NCBI GenBank assembly: GCA_036023115.1
Contig: JAYKKT010000041.1
Coordinates: 6,126,501 to 6,190,500, forward strand
Reading direction: 5' to 3'
Source: Brasenia schreberi
Taxonomy: Eukaryota; Streptophyta; Magnoliopsida; Nymphaeales; Cabombaceae
DNA: 64,000 nt
Below are positions 50,129 through 63,008 of this stretch, piece after piece (positions within the stretch are counted from its first letter, which is position 1; each line of letters opens with the position of its first letter). The position numbers and the translations under genes are program-made. The notes under the pieces are model-generated. The model did no database searches. It was not told the origin of the DNA and saw only the letters and a program-made list of their open reading frames with translations.

Positions 50129-53100
50129 TGTAAACACCCGAAATCCCACGAATTCCTCAAAACAACCTGGTTTTATAAAAGCAGCCCCAAAGGGCTATTT
50201 TGAGTCTGGAAACCCAGGAGCCTTCCAAACACCCCTGTACATATGTTTTGAACTTTATATTTTTTAAACATGTATAATATGGCTTTAAAAACCTTTTAAA
50301 ACATGTTTTTGAAACCCCGAAGCAGCTTGGCCTAATCCAGACAAGACCAGAAAAGCTAAGGAGAGCCCAGAACCGGAGCACATGTCCAGCCCGGCACAAC
50401 AACTCTCATATTAAATTCACCCCCAGGATCTCGAACCTCCAAGACCCTGTCAGCATCAAAATATTACTTGAAATCAGCTTCGGAAGGCGAAAACAGAAAC
50501 GAACGATGATGTTGGCGAAGACCCAACGCAGACGGAGTACTGATGCTGTCAGACCCCGCACAAACCGTTTGTTTTGAACACAGCCTAAAGGAGTCGGAAT
50601 TTAGTTTGGATTGGATCTGAACCATATATATCCAGATCCCAATCCAAACCCATGTGTGGACTTGGATTTGGATTTGGATCCAGAGATCCAATCCAATATC
50701 CATATCCATGGCCCACATCACCTTCTCATAAATGGAGGTGGGGACCACTTGAATTTCACGTGGGATTATGGGCATGAGAGAGAGTGGGGGAGGATAAGAT
50801 TAGGGAGTGTTGTAATTAAGCTTGACTTTTGTGTCAAGTTTGGGGTTAATCATGTGGGTTAGCCTAATTAAAGTGGGTTTAAGCTTATAATTAGCCAAAA
50901 CCTAACCTAGGGTTGCACCAACATGATGTGATTAAGGTCTATGGGTCATGCAAAGGGAGCTCCTTAAACCAATCCTAACCAAAAAATACCTAATCCTAGC
51001 CTTTACCCTAATCCTGTCCTAATCCTAGCCTAATCACCTAACCCACTTCCCTAATCCCGACCTAATCCCAACCTAATCACCTAACCCACTTCCCTAATCC
51101 TAACCTAAACATAGGTTAATTTCCCTAAACCTAACCTAATCCTAGCCTAATTACCTAACCCACCTCACTAAACCTCACCCCAAAACCAACCCACCTAGCT
51201 AAACCCTAAACCTCTAAACCACCCCACCTAAACCTAGCACACCATCTACCCAAAACCCCTTGTATGAAAATATCTGGCCCTACCCCAAAACCAGCCCACC
51301 TTATCACCACACAACCACCCCTAGACCACCTTACCACCCTCCTAATACCAGCCCCAACCGACTTCTTCAACCCTATATAAACCCCCCCCCAAGGGGTGGG
51401 TTTTGGAGGTGCTTCCATCCCCTTTCCAGCCCAACCGAGCCCAGCCAGCCCAGCCACTCCAAGCCAAGTCTTCCACCTGCACCACAGCCGGCCACCACCT
51501 TGCTCCACCTGCTCCACCACACCCCAGCCGGCCAACCACCCGTCGCCACCATTCCCATCCAGCTGAACCATCCACCTCAACTACCCATCCGCCGCCTCCC
51601 ATCACCACTGGTTAGTATCTTCACTTCACTCCACCTCTTCTTCGCTCCCCGTCCACTCCCAGCCACCTACACCACCACCACATCACCCTAACGCCAGCCA
51701 CCCTCCATCCTACCCATTCGGCCAAACCTCGGCCACTTCAAACACCCGCCATTACCTAGCCACCCTAGCTACACCCGGCCACTCCACTTAACTCCCTAAG
51801 ACCTACCCCATATCATTTCCCCTCAGCCCCTAACTCCACCTTACCCCATACCCTAGTTAGTTTCCTTCCCATCCACGCCACCCATAGCCACCTTAGCAAC
51901 CACCACCACCGAGTCTCCCTTAGTTGGCCACTCCAACCGACTGTTTCATACCCATTCGGCCATCCATATACCTCCCTTAGGCACTCCCTTAGACACTCCC
52001 TTAGGCTCCCATTTAGTGTCACCTTTCCTAACACTACACCCTCCCTTAGTGACCCTACTTAGTCACTTTAGCCCAACACACAAAGCCAGCCCATTCCTAG
52101 CAGTCGGCCATCTTCAAGGCACCCCTCCCGCGCACCATTTCCATCCGGCCAGTAGCCCCTCTTGCCGTTCAACTCCGCGGAGCTCCTCTTGCAGCCCAAG
52201 GCGAAGGCCAAGCCCATGCTCAAGCAAGGCATCTTCGGACCAGCTATAAGTAAGTGCCTAACTCGGTCCTTAGTTGTATACTTGCTTAAATTTAATTCGA
52301 TATGGGGTTGTAATAACGGAGCATAGTCTCCCCCCGCTTGTAATAACGTGGCTTGGCACACCCACACACACGTGCACTCTCTTAGTCGTGCATGATTTTG
52401 AACACACACGGGCCTAATCAGCCCCTAATACATAAATATATATATACTTTAACTTACGTAGGGTTTTGCTTAAGTTGAGTGTGTTGTCTTTCAATTCAAG
52501 CACGCACACATATTGAGCCTTCGCTCTTATTTGTAAGACCCAAGTAAGGGCCGTGTTATACTATTTGGGTTTAATTTCATGTTGTGTGCGTAGTACTTCA
52601 ATTCAAGCACTCACACACATTGAGCTTTCGCTCTTATTCCCAAGACCTTAGTTAAGGCCATACTGCAATTTATATTTGGGTTTTATTTCAAGTCATGTGT
52701 GTAGTCTTTCAATTGAAGCACTCACACACATTGAGCCTTCGCTCTTATTTATAAGACCCAAGTAAGGGCCGTGCTATACTATTTGGGTTTAATTTCATGT
52801 TGTGTGCGTAGTACTTCAATTCAAGCACTCACACACATTGAGCTTTCGCTCTTATTCCCAAGACCTTAATCAAGGCCATATTGCGAGTTATATTTGGGTT
52901 TCATTTCACGTCGTGTGTGTAGTCTTTCAATTCAAGCACGCACCCACATTGAGCCTTCGCTCTTATTTGCAAGACCCGAGTAGGGGCCCATATATACCTT
53001 ATATACATATCTCCCTTCGGCATTTACATTACAAGTCATTTCTCTTCGGTTATTTCCCTTCGGCATTGTCTCTACATTTTGGGTTTTCCCTTTGGAGTAG

Positions 53101-53582
53101 CGTGAGTTCGCATTGCATCTACGCCATACCACGAGGTAGGACACATATTGCATCAAAGCAAACCCCATACTCCCGCTCAAATTTGCCCCATGTAGTGGAG
53201 TGTTCATAACACACACATAGGTGGCCCATAAAGGGATAAAAAGAAAGACTTAGGCACGTGCAAATTCATGTAAAAAATCTCCAATCGCATTAAAAAGGCC
53301 CGAATCAAACACCTTGAACCGCTTTCGTAGGCTTTTTTCTATCCCAAACTCGATTTTTAAAGCGTACAGACTGACCCTTGCGCATCGGTGCAAGAAGGTC
53401 TGCGACGACAAGAGCTCACTTGCTCATAGTCGCCACATTAGAAGTCAGGTTAAAATATATCTTTGCTAGCTTAGGTAAGCTAGCTGGCACGCCCTGTTTA
53501 TACAAATAGGATTTAGACACACGAAAGGATCCGCTCTAGGCCCTAAGAAGCCAAGGGAGGCGGGGATTTTCCTGCGTCTACA
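50129..53582 (+). mobile_element. E10: solo LTR (3454 bp)
   Basis: TGTAAACACCCG to CCTGCGTCTACA, perfect target duplication CCCTA (50124-50128 and 53583-53587) inside the integrase of E6. TATA box TATATAA 51374-51380 with C run and GGGGTGGGTTTTGG, donor-like CTG/GTTAGT (about 51610), 55-nt exon block 52195-52249 with GTAAGTG, five 110-bp units (about 52460-53000). This copy has an ATG within the exon block (GCCCATGCTC). Confidence 0.96.
51374..51404 (+). promoter_or_regulatory. E10 TATA box with C/G inverted repeat
   Basis: TATATAA, run of C, AA, GGGGTGGGTTTTGG. Confidence 0.65.
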
Positions 53583-53671
53583 CCCTACTACCCTCAAGGC
53601 AACGACCAAGCCGAAGCCACAAACAAGACTCTCATTAGCATAATTGAGAAGACTTTAGAGAAGGGTAGGAC
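53583..53671 (+). pseudogene. E6 integrase, continuation with catalytic Glu
   Basis: After the repeated CCCTA, reads on as YYPQGNDQAEATNKTL..IIEKTLEKGR: QAE holds the catalytic Glu (QGN-D-QAE here, QGNGQAE in E5). Cut at 53671/53672 by E11 (presumed duplication AGGAC). Confidence 0.92.
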
Positions 53672-56519
53672 TGTAGACGCACGAAAAAAATCCCCGCTTT
53701 CTCACCCTTTCAGGGCTTGGAGCGGATCCTCTCGTGTGTCTAAGGCCTATTTATGCAAACAGGGCGTGCCAGCTAGCTTACCTAAGCTAGCGAAGATATA
53801 TTTAAAACTGACTTCTAATCATGGCGACTGTGAGCAAGTGAGCTCTTGTCGTCGCAGACCTTCTTGCACCGATGCGCAAGGGTCAGTCTGTATGCTTTGC
53901 AAAAAATTGAGTTTTGGGAGAGAAAGTCTGCGAAGCGGTTCGAGGTGTCTAATTCGGGTCTTTTAGATGCGATTACATATTTTAGATCACGTGGATTTGC
54001 ACGTGCCTAAGTCTTTCCTTTTATCCCTTTTCCGGCCACCTAGTTTGTGTGTTATGAACACTCCACTACGTGGGCGAATTCGAGCGGGGCTTGCTTTGAT
54101 GCAATATGCGTCCTACCTCGTGGTATGGCGTAGATGCAATGCAAACTCACGCTACTCCAAAGGGAAAACCCGAATGTAAAGACAATACTGAAGGGAAATA
54201 ACCGAAGGGAAATGACTTGAAATATAAATGCCGAAGGGAGATATGTATATAGAGTATGTATATGAGCCCTTACTCGGGTCTTGCAAATAAGAGCGAAGGC
54301 TCAATGTGGGTGCGTGCTTGAATGGAAAGACTTACACACACGACATGAAATTAAACCCAAATCAGTATGGCCTTGACTAAGGTCTTGGGAGTAAGAGCGA
54401 AAGCTCAATGTGTGTGAGAGTGCTTGAATTGAAGTACTACGCACACGACATGAAATTAAACCCAAATATAACTGCAATAGGCCTTGACTAAGGTCTTGGG
54501 AGTAAGAGCGAAAGCTCAATGTGTGTGAGAGTGCTTGAATTGAAAGACTTACACACACAACATGAAATGAAACCCAAATATAACTGCAATAGGCCTTGAC
54601 TAAGGTCTTGGGAGTAAGAGCGAAAGCTCAATGTGTGTGAGAGTGCTTGAATTGAAAGACTTACACACATGACATGAAATGAAACCCAAATATAATAGGT
54701 CGGCCCTTACTTGGGTCTTTCAAATAAGAGCGAAGGCCCAATGTGTGTGAGAGTTTGAATTGAAAGACAACACACCCAACTTAAGCAAAACCCTACAAAA
54801 TGAAAGTATATGTATATACTTATGTATTAGGGGCTGATTAGGCTCGTGTGTGTTCAAAATCGTGCACAGCTAGGAGAGTGCACGTGTGTGGGTGTGCCAA
54901 GCCACGTTATTACAAGCGGGGGGAGACTATGCTCCGTTATTACAACCCCGTATCGAATTGAATCTCAAGCAAGTATACAACTAAAGACCGAGTTAGGCAC
55001 TTACTAGTAGCTGGTTCGTAGATGCCTTGCTTGAGCGTGGGCTTGGCCTTTGCCTTGGGCTGCAAAAGGGAGCTCCGCGCGGTTGAGCGACAAGGGGTGC
55101 TGGCCGGGTGGCCTTGAAAGTCTAGGTGGTGGCGGGTAGGTAGGATGCTATGGGTTTGGCTAAGTGGCAGCAAGCGGAAGGGCTGGTGTTAGGGGGATAT
55201 GGGAGTGGATTAGGTGGTTGAGAATGGAGAGGGAGTGAAGAGGGAGTAAGGTGGAAGGTAGGGCACTTACTGAGTGAAGAGAGGGTGGCACTCGGCTGGA
55301 AGGAAGTGGTGCAGGTGGTGGCGTTCGGCTGGGCTGGGGAAGTAATGAAGGTGGTGGCGGGATGTGGAGCAAGTGGTGGTGGGATGTGGAGCAGGTGGAG
55401 CAGGTGGCAGAGCTTGGGGAAGTGGAGGACCCGGTTGGGAAATGGGTTGGGCTGGACCAAGGTGAGAGAGGATGGGAAGGGAGAGAGCTTCTAGCTCAGA
55501 AAACCCGCCCCTAAGGGGGGGGGGGGGGTTATATAGGGATGGGTAGGTCGGTTAGGGCTGGGTTTGGGGTAGTGGTTAGGTGGTTTAGGTAGGGTGGTAT
55601 GATGATAAGGTGGGCTGGAAAGGGTAGGGCCAGATATTTTAGATACTAGTGGTTTGGGTAGGTTGTGGGCTAGGGGTGGTTTAGGGGTTTAGGGTTTGGT
55701 TAGGTGGGTGGGTTCTAGGGTGAGGTTTAGTGAGCTAGGTTAGGTGATTAGGCTAGGATTAGGCTAGGTTTAGGGAAATTAACCTAGGTTTAGGGAAGGA
55801 TTAGGGAAGTGGGTTAGGTGATTAGGTTAGGATTAGGCCAGGATTAGGGAAGTAGGTTAGGTGATTAGGCTCAGATTAGGGGCGGATTAGGGTGGAAGGC
55901 TAGGATTAGGTATTTTGGGTTAGGTTTAAGTGAAGGAGCTCCCTTTGCATGGCCCATAGACCTTAACCACATCATGTTGGTGCAGCCCTAGGTTAGGTTT
56001 TGGCTAATTACAAGCTTAAACCCACTCAATTAGGCTAACCCACATGATTAACCCCAAACTTGACACACAAGTCAAGCTTAATTACAACACACTTGATCTT
56101 ATCCTTCCCCACTCTCTCTCATGCCCATAATCCCACGTGAAATTCTAGTGGGCCCCACCTCCATTTATGAGAAGGTGATGTGGGCCATGGATATGGATAT
56201 TGGATTGGATTTTTGAATCCAAATCCAAATCCAAGTCCATACATGGGTTTGGATTGGGATCTGGATATATATGGTCCAGATCCAATCCAAACTGAACTCT
56301 GACTCCTTCGAGTTGTATTCGAAACGAACGGTTTGTGCAGGGCCTGACAGCATCAGTGCTCCGTCTGCGTTGGGTCTTCGCCAACATGATCGTCCACCTC
56401 TGTTTTCACCTTCCGAAGATGACTTCAAAGGATGTTTTGATGATAATAGGGTCTTGGACGTTCGAGATCCTAGGGGTGTGAATTTGATACAAGAGTTGCT
56501 GTGCCGAGCTTGACAGGTG
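53672..56519 (-). mobile_element. E11: reverse LTR, incomplete in window
   Basis: Begins TGTAGACGCACG. It has five 110-bp units (about 54250-54790), exon block near 55015 with donor TAGTAAGTG, TATA box TATATAA (55529-55535) next to a run of 13 G, telomere-like block (about 55550-55930) and the U3 inverted repeat. It is cut at 56519 by E12, about 330 bp before its expected outer end, so it may be a solo LTR or the 3' LTR of a full minus-strand element. The rest lies right of the window. Confidence 0.88.
55529..55535 (-). promoter_or_regulatory. E11 TATA box
   Basis: TATATAA on the minus strand followed by 13 C, the longest homopolymer of the window, and TTAGGGGCGGGTTTTC. Confidence 0.6.
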
Positions 56520-57551
56520 TGTAAACACCCCGAAATCCCACGAATTTCTTAAACAAACCTGGTTTTTGTACAAGCAGTCCCAAAGGGCCATTTTGAGTCT
56601 GGAAACCCAGGAGCCTTCCAGACAACCTTGTATATATGTTTTAAACTTCATATTTCAAAAATATATAATATGGCTTTTGAAAACCTTTTAAAACACGTTT
56701 TGAAACCCCAAAGCAGCTTGGCCTAATCAAGACAGGACCAGCGAAGTCAAAGAGAGCCCAGAACCGGAGCACATGTCGAGCCCGGCACAGCCACTCTCGT
56801 ATCAGATCCATACCCCCAGGATCTCAAACGTCCAAGACCTTGTTATTATCAAAATGTCATTTGAAGTCATCTCCGGAAGGCAGAAACGGAGGCGAACGAT
56901 CATGTTGGCGAAGACCCAACGCAGACGGAGTGTTGATGTTGTCAGACCCCGCACAAATCGTCCGTTTCGAACACAGCTCGAAGGAGTCAGAGTTCAGTTT
57001 GGATCGGATCTGGACCATATATATCCAGATCCCAATCCAAACCCATATGTGGACTTGGATTTGGATTTAAAAATCCAATCCAATATCCATATCCATGGCC
57101 CACATCACCTTCTCATAAATGGAGGTGGGGCCCACTTGAAATTCACGTGGGATCATGGGCATGAGAGAGAGTGGGGGGTGGATAAGATCAAGTGTGGTTG
57201 TAATTAAGCTTGACTTGTGTGTCAAGTTTGGGGTTAATCATGTGGGTTAGCCTAATTGAGTGGGTTTAAGCTTGTAATTAGCCAAAACCTAACCTAGGGC
57301 TGCACCAACATGATGTGGTTAAGGTTTATGGGCCATGCAAAGGGGAGCTCCTTCACCTAAACCTAACCCAAAACACCTAATCCTAGCCTTCCATCCTAAT
57401 CCACCCCTAATCTGAGCCTAATCACCTAACCCACTTCCCTAATCCCGGCCTAATCCCAACCTAATCACCTAACCCACTTCCCTAATCCTTCCCTAAACCT
57501 AGGTTAATTTCCCTAAACCTAGCCTAATCCTAGCCTAATCACCTAACCTAG
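56520..57551 (+). repeat. E12 5' LTR, part 1
   Basis: TGTAAACACC start, inverted repeat near 57000-57045, telomere-like block (about 57355-57551). Cut by E13 after CCTAG. Confidence 0.92.
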
Positions 57552-60356
57552 TGTAGACGCGTGAAAATCCCCGCCTCTTTGCCTTTTTCAGGGCTCGGAG
57601 CAGATCCTCTCGTGTGTCTAAGGCCTATGTATGCAAACAGGGCGTGCCAGCTAGCTTACCTAAGCTAGCGAAGATATTTTTTAACACTGACTTCTAAACG
57701 TGGCGACTGTAAGCAAGTAAGCTCTTGTCGTCGTAGACCTTCTTGCACCGATGCGCAAGGGTCAGTCTGTACGCTTTGCAAAAAATCGAGTTTTTGGAGA
57801 GAAAGTCTACGAAGCGGTTCAAGGTGTCTATTTCGGGTCTTTAAGATGCGATTGCGTGTTTTAGATCACGTGGATTTGCACGTGCCTAAGTCTTTTCTTT
57901 TATCCCTTTTCGGGCCACCTAGTTTGTGTGTTATGAACACTCCACTACGTGGGCGAATTCGAGCGGGGCTTGCTTTGATGCAATATGCGTCCTACCTCAT
58001 GGTATGGCGTAGATGCAATGCAAACTCACGCTACTCCAAAGGGAAAACCCGAAATGTAAAGACAATACTGAAGGGAAATGACTGAAGGGAAATAACCAAA
58101 GGGAAATAACCGAAGGGAGATATGTATATAGATTATGTATATGAGCCCTTACTCGGGTCTTGCAAATAAGAGCGAAAGCTCAATGTGTGTGAGTGCTTGA
58201 ATTGAAAGACAACGCACCCAACTTAAGCAAAACCCTTCAAAAATGAAAGTATATATATACACTTATGTATTAGGGGCTGATTAGGCCCGTGTGTGTTCAA
58301 AATCGTGCACGACTAAGAGAGTGCACGTGTGTGGTTGTGCCAAGCCACGTTATTACAAGCGGGGGGAGACTATGCTCCGTTATTACAACCCCGTATCAAA
58401 TTGAATCTCAAGCAAGTATACAACTAAAGACCGAGTTTAGGCACTTACGAGTAGCTGGTCCGTAGAGGCCTTGCTTGAGCGTGGGCTTGGCCTTCGCCTT
58501 GGGCTGCAAACGGGAGCTCCACGAGGATGGGTGACCAAGGGTGCTGGCCGGCTGCAAGTGGGGCGTGGGATAGGTGCCTCGAAGGTGGCCGGTTGCAAGT
58601 GGGTGTCACTAGGAGAGTCGAGTGTTTAGGGAAGGTGGACCTAAAGGGGAGTTTATGGGAAGGCCGAATGGGAGTCCTATAGGGTGGAAGAAATGGCTGG
58701 CCGGGTGCAAATGGGATGGTTAGGTAGTGGCCGGTAGCTTAGGTTGTGCTAGGTTCTGCTAAGTGAAAAGGGTGGTGACAAAGGGCTGAGATGATGATAG
58801 GGTGGGTGGCTAGGAGTGGAGAGGGAGTAGAGAAGGATTTAGGTAGAGTTGGGGAATGCTTACCGAATGGGGAGAGGCGGTGGATGGAAGAGAGAAGCCG
58901 GGTGGTTGGGATGGAGAGCAAGCGGTGGCGTCCGGCAGGGAGATGGTGGTGTGAGCTGGGGTGGGGTGGAGGGATGGTGGAGATGCAGGCAGCGCAGGTG
59001 GAGCAGGCGGGCAGGTTCGGCTGGGTGAGGAAATGGGGGACAGAGAGGGCCCGACTGAGGTTGGTGAGGATCCTTCTAGCTAGGAAAACCCGCCCCCAAG
59101 GGGGGGGGGTTTAAATAGGGATGGGTAGGTCGGTTAGGGCTAGGCTTGGGGTAGTGGTTAGGTGGTTTAGGTAGGGTGGTATGTAGATAAGGTGGGCTGG
59201 AAAGGGTTGGGCCAGATATTTTGAAAACTAGGGGTTTGGGTAGATTGTGGGCTAGGGGTGGTTTAGGGGTTTAGGGCTAGGTTAGGTGGTTGGGTTTTAG
59301 GGTGAGGTTTAGGGAGCTAGGTTAGGTGATTATGCTAGGTTTAGGCTAGGTTTAGGGAAATTAACCTAGGTTTAGGGAAGGATTAGGGAAGTGGGTTAGG
59401 TGATTAGGTTGGGATTAGGCCGGGATTAGGGAAGTGGGTTAGGTGATTAGGTTCAGATTAGGGGTGGATTAGGGGTTTAGGCTAGGATTAGGCGTTTTGG
59501 GTTAGGTTTAGGTGAAGGAGCTCCCTTTGCATGGCCCATAGACCTTAACCACCTCATGTTGGTGCAGCCCTAGGTTAGGTTTTAGCTAATTACAAGCTTA
59601 AACCAACTCAATTAGGCTAACCCACATGATTAACCCCAAACTTGACACACAAGTCAAGCTTAATTACAACCCTCTTGATATTTTCCATCCCCACTCTCTC
59701 TCATGCCCATGATCCCACGTGAATTTCAAGTGGGCCCCACCTCCATTTATGAGAAGGTGATGTGGGCCATGGATATGGATATTGGATTGGATCTCTGGAT
59801 CCAAATCCAAATCCAAGTCCACATATGGGTTTGGATTGGGATCTGGATATATATGGTCCAGATCCAATCCAAACTGAACTCTGACTCCTTCGAGCTGGGT
59901 TCGAAACGGACGATTTGTGCGGGGCCTGACAGCATCAGTACTCCGTCTTCGTTGGGTCTTCGCCAACATGGTCGTCCGCCTCTGTTTCTGCCTTCCGGAG
60001 ATGACTTCAAATGATATTTTGATAAGAACAGGGTCTTGGACGTTCGAGATCCGGGGGGTGTGAATCAGATACAAGAGTTGCTATGCCGGGCTTGACATGT
60101 GCTCCGGTTCCGGGCTCTTCTTAGCTCTCCTGGTCCATGTCTTGATCGGGCCAAGCTGCTTTGGGGTTTCAAAAACGTATTTTTAAAAGGTTTTCAAAAG
60201 CTATATTATATATTTTTGAAATGCAGAGTGTAACACATATATACAGGATTGTCTGGAAGGCTCCTAGGTTTCCAGACTCAAAAAAATGGCCCTTTGGGGC
60301 TGCTTTTACAAAACCAGGTTTGTTTAAGGAATTCGTGGGATTTCGGGGTGTTTACA
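57552..60356 (-). mobile_element. E13: reverse solo LTR with contracted repeats (2805 bp)
   Basis: TGTAGACGCG to CGGGGTGTTTACA with perfect duplication CCTAG (57547-57551 and 60357-60361). It has a single 110-bp unit (about 58140-58210), explaining its short length; 14-bp repeats at about 58070-58120; exon block with donor GTAAGTG near 58445; donor GGTAAGC near 58862; TATA box 59110-59117; telomere-like block about 59120-59510. It is the innermost layer of the nest. Confidence 0.96.
59110..59117 (-). promoter_or_regulatory. E13 TATA box
   Basis: TATTTAAA on the minus strand, followed by a C run and GGGGGCGGGTTTTCC. Confidence 0.6.
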
Positions 60357-60571
60357 CCTAGCTCACTAAACCTCACCCTAGAACCAACCCACCTAACTAA
60401 ACCCTAAACCACTAAACCACCCCATCTAAACCTAGCACACCATATCCCCCAAAACCATTAAAACAAAATATCTGGCCCTACCCTAATACCAGCCCACCAT
60501 ATCACCTTACCACCCTCCCTAGACCACCTAACCACTACCCCAAAACCACCCCCACCGCCCTTCACAAAGGC

Positions 60572-60602
60572 TATAAAAACCCCCCCTAGTGGGCGGGTTT
60601 TT
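60572..60602 (+). promoter_or_regulatory. E12 TATA box with C/G inverted repeat
   Basis: TATAAAA, C run, TAGT, GGGCGGGTTTTTC. Confidence 0.65.
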
Positions 60603-61639
60603 CAAGCCTTGGACCCCACTTCCCAGCCCAGCCGAACCCAACCGCCTGCACTACTTCCAACTGGACCTTCCACCTGCACCACCACCGGCCACCACCTTGC
60701 TCCACCTGCTCCACCACGCCCGAGCCGACCAACCATCCGTCGCCACCCTCTTCATCCGGCCGAACCTACCGCCACCACACCCGGCTTCTCTCTTCCATCC
60801 ACCGCCTCTCTTCAAGCACGGTTAGTACCCCATCCTTCATCTCACCTTCTCCACTCCCTCTCCACTCTCAGCCACTTGCACTACCACCACCTGCCCCCAC
60901 AGCCAGCCACTTGCTACCACCCTTCCCATTCGCCCAAGCCTTAGCCATCCTAACTACCCGCCACTACCTAACCACCCTAGCTACACCCGGCCACCCTATC
61001 CGACTCCCTAAGACCTACCCATATCACTCCCTAACACCCACTACACCCATTACCACCTAGCCCCATCACCTAGCTAGCTTCCTTCCCATACTCCACCCAT
61101 AGCCACTCTAGCAGCCCGCCACCACCAAGTCCCCTTAGTCGGCCACTCCAACCTACTACCACCTGCCCCTTCGGTCAGCCACCCGCCATCCATATCCGTC
61201 CCCTAGGTACTCCCTTAGCCTCCCTTAGTGCCACATTCCCTAGGCACCCCATCCTTGGCATCCGCCACCCCATCCCTAGCACTCGGCCACCTTCAAGGCG
61301 CCTCTCCCGCGCCCCGTTTGCAGCCGGCCAGCACCTCTTGCCGTTCACCCTCGCGGAGCTCCCTTTTGCAGCCCAAGGCGAAGGCCAAGCCCACGCTCAA
61401 GCAAGGCCTCTACGGACCAGCTACTAGTAAGTGCCTAACTCGGTCTTTGGTTGTATACTTGCTTGAGATTCAATTTGATACGGGGTTGTAATAACGGAGC
61501 ATAGTCTCCCCCCGCTTGTAATAACGTGGCTTGGCACACCCACACACGTGCACTCTCTTAGTTGTGCACGATTTTGAACACACACGGGCCTAATCAGCCC
61601 CTAATACATAAGTATATACATATACTTTCATTTTTGTTG

Positions 61640-62290
61640 GGTTTTGCTTAAGTTGGGTGTGTTGTCTTTCAATTCAAGCACTCTCACACACATTGAGCCT
61701 TCGCTCTTATTTGAAAGACCCAAGTAAGGGCCGACCTATACTATTTGGGTTTCATTTCATGTCGTGTGTGTAAGTCTTTCAATTCAAGCACTCTCACACA
61801 CATTGAGCCTTCGCTCTTATTTGAAAGACCCAAGTAAGGGCCGACCTATACTATTTGGGTTTCATTTCATGTCGTGTGTGTAAGTCTTTCAATTCAAGCA
61901 CTCTCACACACATTGAGCCTTCGCTCTTATTTGAAAGACCCAAGTAAGGGCCGACCTATACTATTTGGGTTTCATTTCATGTCGTGTGTGTAAGTCTTTC
62001 AATTCAAGCACTCTCACACACATTGAGCCTTCGCTCTTATTTGAAAGACCCAAGTAAGGGCCGACCTATACTATTTGGGTTTCATTTCATGTCGTGTGTG
62101 TAAGTCTTTCAATTCAAGCACTCTCACACACATTGAGCTTTCGCTCTTACTCCCAAGACCTTAGTCAAGGCCTACTGCAATTTATATTTGGGTTTAATTT
62201 CATGTCGTGTGTGTAAGTCTTTCAATTCAAGCACGCACCCACAATGAGCCTTCGCTCTTATTTGCAAGACCCGAATAAGGGCTCATATAC
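61640..62290 (+). repeat. E12 110-bp tandem repeats
   Basis: Units begin CATTGAGCCT at exactly 61691, 61801, 61911 and 62021 (period 110), then two more diverged units at about 62131 and 62247. The first four are virtually identical. Confidence 0.92.
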
Positions 62291-62887
62291 ATACTCTATA
62301 TACATATCTCCCTTCGGCATTTATATTTCAAGTCATTTCCCTTCGGTTATTTCCCTTCGGTTATTTCCCTTCAGTATTGTCTTTACATTCGGGTTTTCCC
62401 TTTGGAGTAGCGTGAGTTTGCATTGCATCTACGCCATACCACGAGGTAGGACGCATATTGCATCAAAGCAAGCCCCGCTCGAATTCGCCCATGTAGTGGA
62501 GTGTTCATAACACAAACTAGGTGGCCTGAAAAGGGATAAAAGGAAAGACTTAGGCACGTGCAAATCCACGTGATCTAAAATATGCAACCGCATCTAAAAG
62601 ACCCGAATTAGACACCTCGAACCGCTTCGTAGACTTTCTTTCCCAAAACTCGATTTTTGCAAAGCGTACAGACTGACCCTTGTGCATTGGTGCAAGAAGG
62701 TCTGCGATGACAAGAGCTCACTTGCTCACAGTCGCCACGATTAGAAGTCAGTGTTAAATATATCTTCGCTAGCTTAGGTAAGCTAGCTGGCACGCCCTGT
62801 TTGCATAAATAGGCCTTAGACACACGAGAGGATCCGCTCCAAGCCCTGAAAAGGTGAGAAGCGGGGATTTTCGCGCGTCTACAGAGA

Positions 62888-62906
62888 TTGGCATGCCCGG
62901 TGGGAC
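62888..62906 (+). promoter_or_regulatory. E12 primer binding site
   Basis: TTGGCATGCCCGGTGGGAC after the LTR. The leader acceptor TTTGCTTGTACTTAG ends at about 62983. Confidence 0.78.
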
Positions 62907-63008
62907 GTGAGCCTTTCAAAAATCGAGTTTTTAAGTAGAAGTCTTGCGAATTTTTTTAACTTGTTTTCTTTGCTTGTACTTAGGACATTTTGAAAAAGCT
63001 TGAAAAGC

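Larger units (their letters stand above)
30651..53671 (+). mobile_element. E6: most complete element of the window (interrupted)
   Basis: Plus-strand copy inserted in the 3' LTR of E3 (presumed duplication ACCAC, 30646-30650). Its own sequence is 30651-31825, 38622-39551, 42612-50128 and 53583-53671: 5' LTR, primer site, gag, protease, G-patch-like ORF, linker, RT, RNase H, aRNH and most of the integrase core. It is cut by E7, E9, E10 and finally E11. The end of integrase and the 3' LTR are outside the window. Many stops make it non-functional. Confidence 0.9.
60357..62883 (+). repeat. E12 5' LTR, part 2
   Basis: Resumes CCTAGCTCACTAAACC; TATA box 60572-60578, AUG-free leader to ACG/GTTAGT (about 60821), 55-nt exon block 61372-61426 with GTAAGTG, six 110-bp units (about 61640-62290), U5 hairpin near 62768, end GCGCGTCTACA. 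Confidence 0.93.
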
